From Massilia sp. KIM (GTDB lineage Bacteria > Pseudomonadota > Gammaproteobacteria > Burkholderiales > Burkholderiaceae_D): DNA of 64,000 nucleotides. The translations under genes were made by a program, and so were the position numbers. Below, piece after piece: positions 62,576 to 64,000 of this stretch. Every line of letters starts with the position of its first letter. The first letter of the stretch is position 1. The DNA lies in assembly GCF_002007115.1 (NCBI RefSeq), contig NZ_MVAD01000001.1, forward strand, positions 806,001 through 870,000. The letters are read 5' to 3'. The notes under the pieces are model-generated. The model made no database searches. It saw only the letters and a list, made by a program, of their open reading frames with translations, and was not told where the DNA came from.

Positions 62576-63174
62576 TGCCATCGACGTTTCCCCAGCGCCG
62601 CCGGCGCGCCCGCGGCGTGGCGCTGCCGGTCATGCTGATCATGCTGCTGGTGATGCTGGTGACCAGCATCTACCTGCTCAAGTCCAGCAATTCGACCACC
62701 CTGGCCGCCTCCAACCTCGCCTATGACGCCACCCTCAGCCGCGCCGTGGACCTCGGCCTGCACCGCGGCTTCCAGTGGCTCAGCACCACCGCCAACGGCA
62801 GCAAGGTGACCCTGCGCGAGAACGTGGAGGACGAGGGCTATCGCGCCTTCGCCAACACCAATACCAGGCCGCGCGACGCCGACTTCTGGGTCGGCTCGCG
62901 CGTCATCGACGGTCCCGACAACACCCGTATCCGCTACGTGATCCACCGCCTCTGTTCCGAGAGCGGCGCCTGGGACAAGCCCAAGAACAAATGCGTCCAG
63001 ACCGCCGGCAACAAGGCCGCCGCCGGCGCCACGGTCAGCTACGGCCAGAGCCTGGCCTCGGACGCCCCGGCCTTCGCCACCTCCCCGCTGCTGCACTACG
63101 TGATCACGGCGCGCGTCGACGGCGTGCGCGGCGGGAACGTCATCAACCAGATGGTGGTCATGATCGGCGCCTGA
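62572..63174 (+). CDS. pilX: Type IV pilus minor pilin PilX
   Basis: 200 residues from ATG 62572 (overlapping the pilW TGA). The N-terminus is basic, then RARGVALPVMLIMLLVMLVT and SIYLLKSSNSTTLAASN, the PilX N-terminal pattern, which lacks Glu5 as is common for the tip-proximal PilX. The C-terminal region has a Cys pair. Order and overlaps fit the pilV-W-X unit. Confidence 0.87.
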   Translation: MMPSTFPQRRRRARGVALPVMLIMLLVMLVTSIYLLKSSNSTTLAASNLAYDATLSRAVDLGLHRGFQWLSTTANGSKVTLRENVEDEGYRAFANTNTRPRDADFWVGSRVIDGPDNTRIRYVIHRLCSESGAWDKPKNKCVQTAGNKAAAGATVSYGQSLASDAPAFATSPLLHYVITARVDGVRGGNVINQMVVMIGA

Positions 63175-63201
63175 GCCGGCCGCGACCCGAATGGAATGCC
63201 C

Positions 63202-64000
63202 ATGAAACGCTATCTTCTTTCCCTGTGCCTGGCCCTGAGCGCGCTGCCGGCCAGCGCCGGCCCCACCGGCATCTCGCAGCTGCCGCTGCTGAACATCACG
63301 GGCACCGGCACGGTCAAGCCGAACCTGATGCTGCTCTACGATAACTCGGGCTCGATGGCCAGCAGCTTCACGCCCGACTATGTGGACGACAGCAGCACCT
63401 GCCGCTCGCGCGCCACCCTGGCCGGCGGCACCCGCGGCTGCCGCATTGGCGATCCGCCCTATGCCAGCGCCGACTTCAACCGTCAGTACTACAACCCCAA
63501 GGTGCGCTACAGCCCGCCGGTGCGGGCGGACGGCACTTCCTATCCGGAGCTGAACGCCGGCGCCACCTCGAACTGGGCCACCGTCACCACCGACGGCTTC
63601 GGCGTCAACCGGACCGACCTGCTCGGCAGTGCGGCCAACAGCACCAACCTGGTGAGCGGCTTCCCCGACCTGCGCTGGTGCGACGGCAGCGGCAACTGCA
63701 GCAGCAACACGGTCGGCTATTCCTACCCGAACGACGAGCGCTACAACGCCCAGAGCTTCACCGCCAATCCCTACTACTACACCATCAACGTCGCCGAATA
63801 CTGCACCGACGCCAGCCTCACCACCTGCAAGTCGACCGCGATCAACGCGCCGGCCCCGGCGGGCTACCCGTTCCCGGCCAAGGTGCGCTGGTGCGATACC
63901 CGCGCGCTGACCAATTGCCAGGCCAAGTACGTCGGCAACTACAAGTACCCGCGCTTTTCCGACCCCAACCGGGCCGGCGAATGGTACGGCACCATCACCA
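63202..64000 (+). CDS. pilY1: Type IV pilus tip adhesin/biogenesis protein PilY1, N-terminal part (partial)
   Basis: 266 codons before the window ends. The ATG at 63202 opens a Sec signal peptide (KRYLLSLCLALSALPASAG). The early sequence NLMLLYDNSGSMASSFTPDY contains the MIDAS-type DxSGS motif of a von Willebrand A-like domain. Tyr/Asn/Cys-rich loops follow (FNRQYYNPKVRYSPP, RWCDTRALTNCQAKYVGNYK), as is usual for PilY1. The calcium-binding beta-propeller lies outside the window. Confidence 0.9.
   Translation, partial: MKRYLLSLCLALSALPASAGPTGISQLPLLNITGTGTVKPNLMLLYDNSGSMASSFTPDYVDDSSTCRSRATLAGGTRGCRIGDPPYASADFNRQYYNPKVRYSPPVRADGTSYPELNAGATSNWATVTTDGFGVNRTDLLGSAANSTNLVSGFPDLRWCDGSGNCSSNTVGYSYPNDERYNAQSFTANPYYYTINVAEYCTDASLTTCKSTAINAPAPAGYPFPAKVRWCDTRALTNCQAKYVGNYKYPRFSDPNRAGEWYGTIT

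Overview
The window is a 64 kb, very GC-rich chromosomal segment from a Gram-negative beta-proteobacterium. Gene content and protein sequences point to the Oxalobacteraceae, most like Massilia or a close relative; this is inferred from familiarity with the families, not from a search. Evidence for the class includes a RelA with a degenerate hydrolase domain, an ETF-ubiquinone oxidoreductase, an MlaE/MlaD envelope system, type IV pilus genes, and the order tRNA-Val, thrS, infC, rpmI, rplT, pheS, pheT, ihfA, merR-like. There is no rRNA, insertion sequence, integrase, prophage or CRISPR array. Almost every strand switch is marked by a short repeat, a terminator or a divergent promoter region.

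Layout. 0-5.6 kb: end of a Gfo/Idh/MocA oxidoreductase, a dense intergenic repeat array, an amino-acid ABC transporter pair (binding protein and permease, no ATPase), a PAS-GGDEF-EAL signalling protein, and two small disordered Gln/Gly-rich proteins. 5.9-16.7 kb: a surface-glycan locus with three GT9 heptosyltransferase-like enzymes, a GmhB-type phosphatase, an SDR, two GT-B glycosyltransferases, an Atm1-type ABC exporter, a DUF4254 protein, a GT2 and the stump of a carbamoyltransferase. 16.9-22.6 kb: GFA-family protein, ETF-QO, SDR plus thioesterase, a PAS-LuxR regulator and a two-subunit 3-oxoacid CoA-transferase, a lipid and ketoacid catabolism group. 22.7-26.6 kb: a BlaI/M56-peptidase pair divergent from a large repeat protein with a DUF4214 tail, with a palindromic operator between. 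26.7-35.4 kb: DctA, an amidohydrolase, an AraC regulator, glutaredoxin, 3-hydroxybutyrate dehydrogenase, alpha/beta hydrolase, RidA and RelA. 35.7-45.2 kb: MlaE-MlaD-lipoprotein operon, KatG, a hybrid histidine kinase, a thioredoxin-reductase-like flavoprotein and a CDF metal exporter. 45.4-53.6 kb: the translation cluster. 53.7-59.8 kb: two two-component systems, a Crp/Fnr regulator and a methyltransferase. 60-64 kb: a type IV pilus minor-pilin operon running off the end (pilE, fimT-like, pilV, pilW, pilX, pilY1).

No wholly new defence or mobile system is evident. The most unusual sequence-level signals are: infC with an AUA start and ihfA apparently with an AUU start in one cluster; seven in-frame TAA stops in a 12-nt tandem array at the end of the 3-hydroxybutyrate dehydrogenase gene; two perfect 30-31 bp inverted repeats of one dispersed family sharing a CCAAGTT core; a carbamoyltransferase cut to about 100 codons while keeping a strong ribosome site; and a terminator of one gene lying inside the coding tail of its convergent neighbour.
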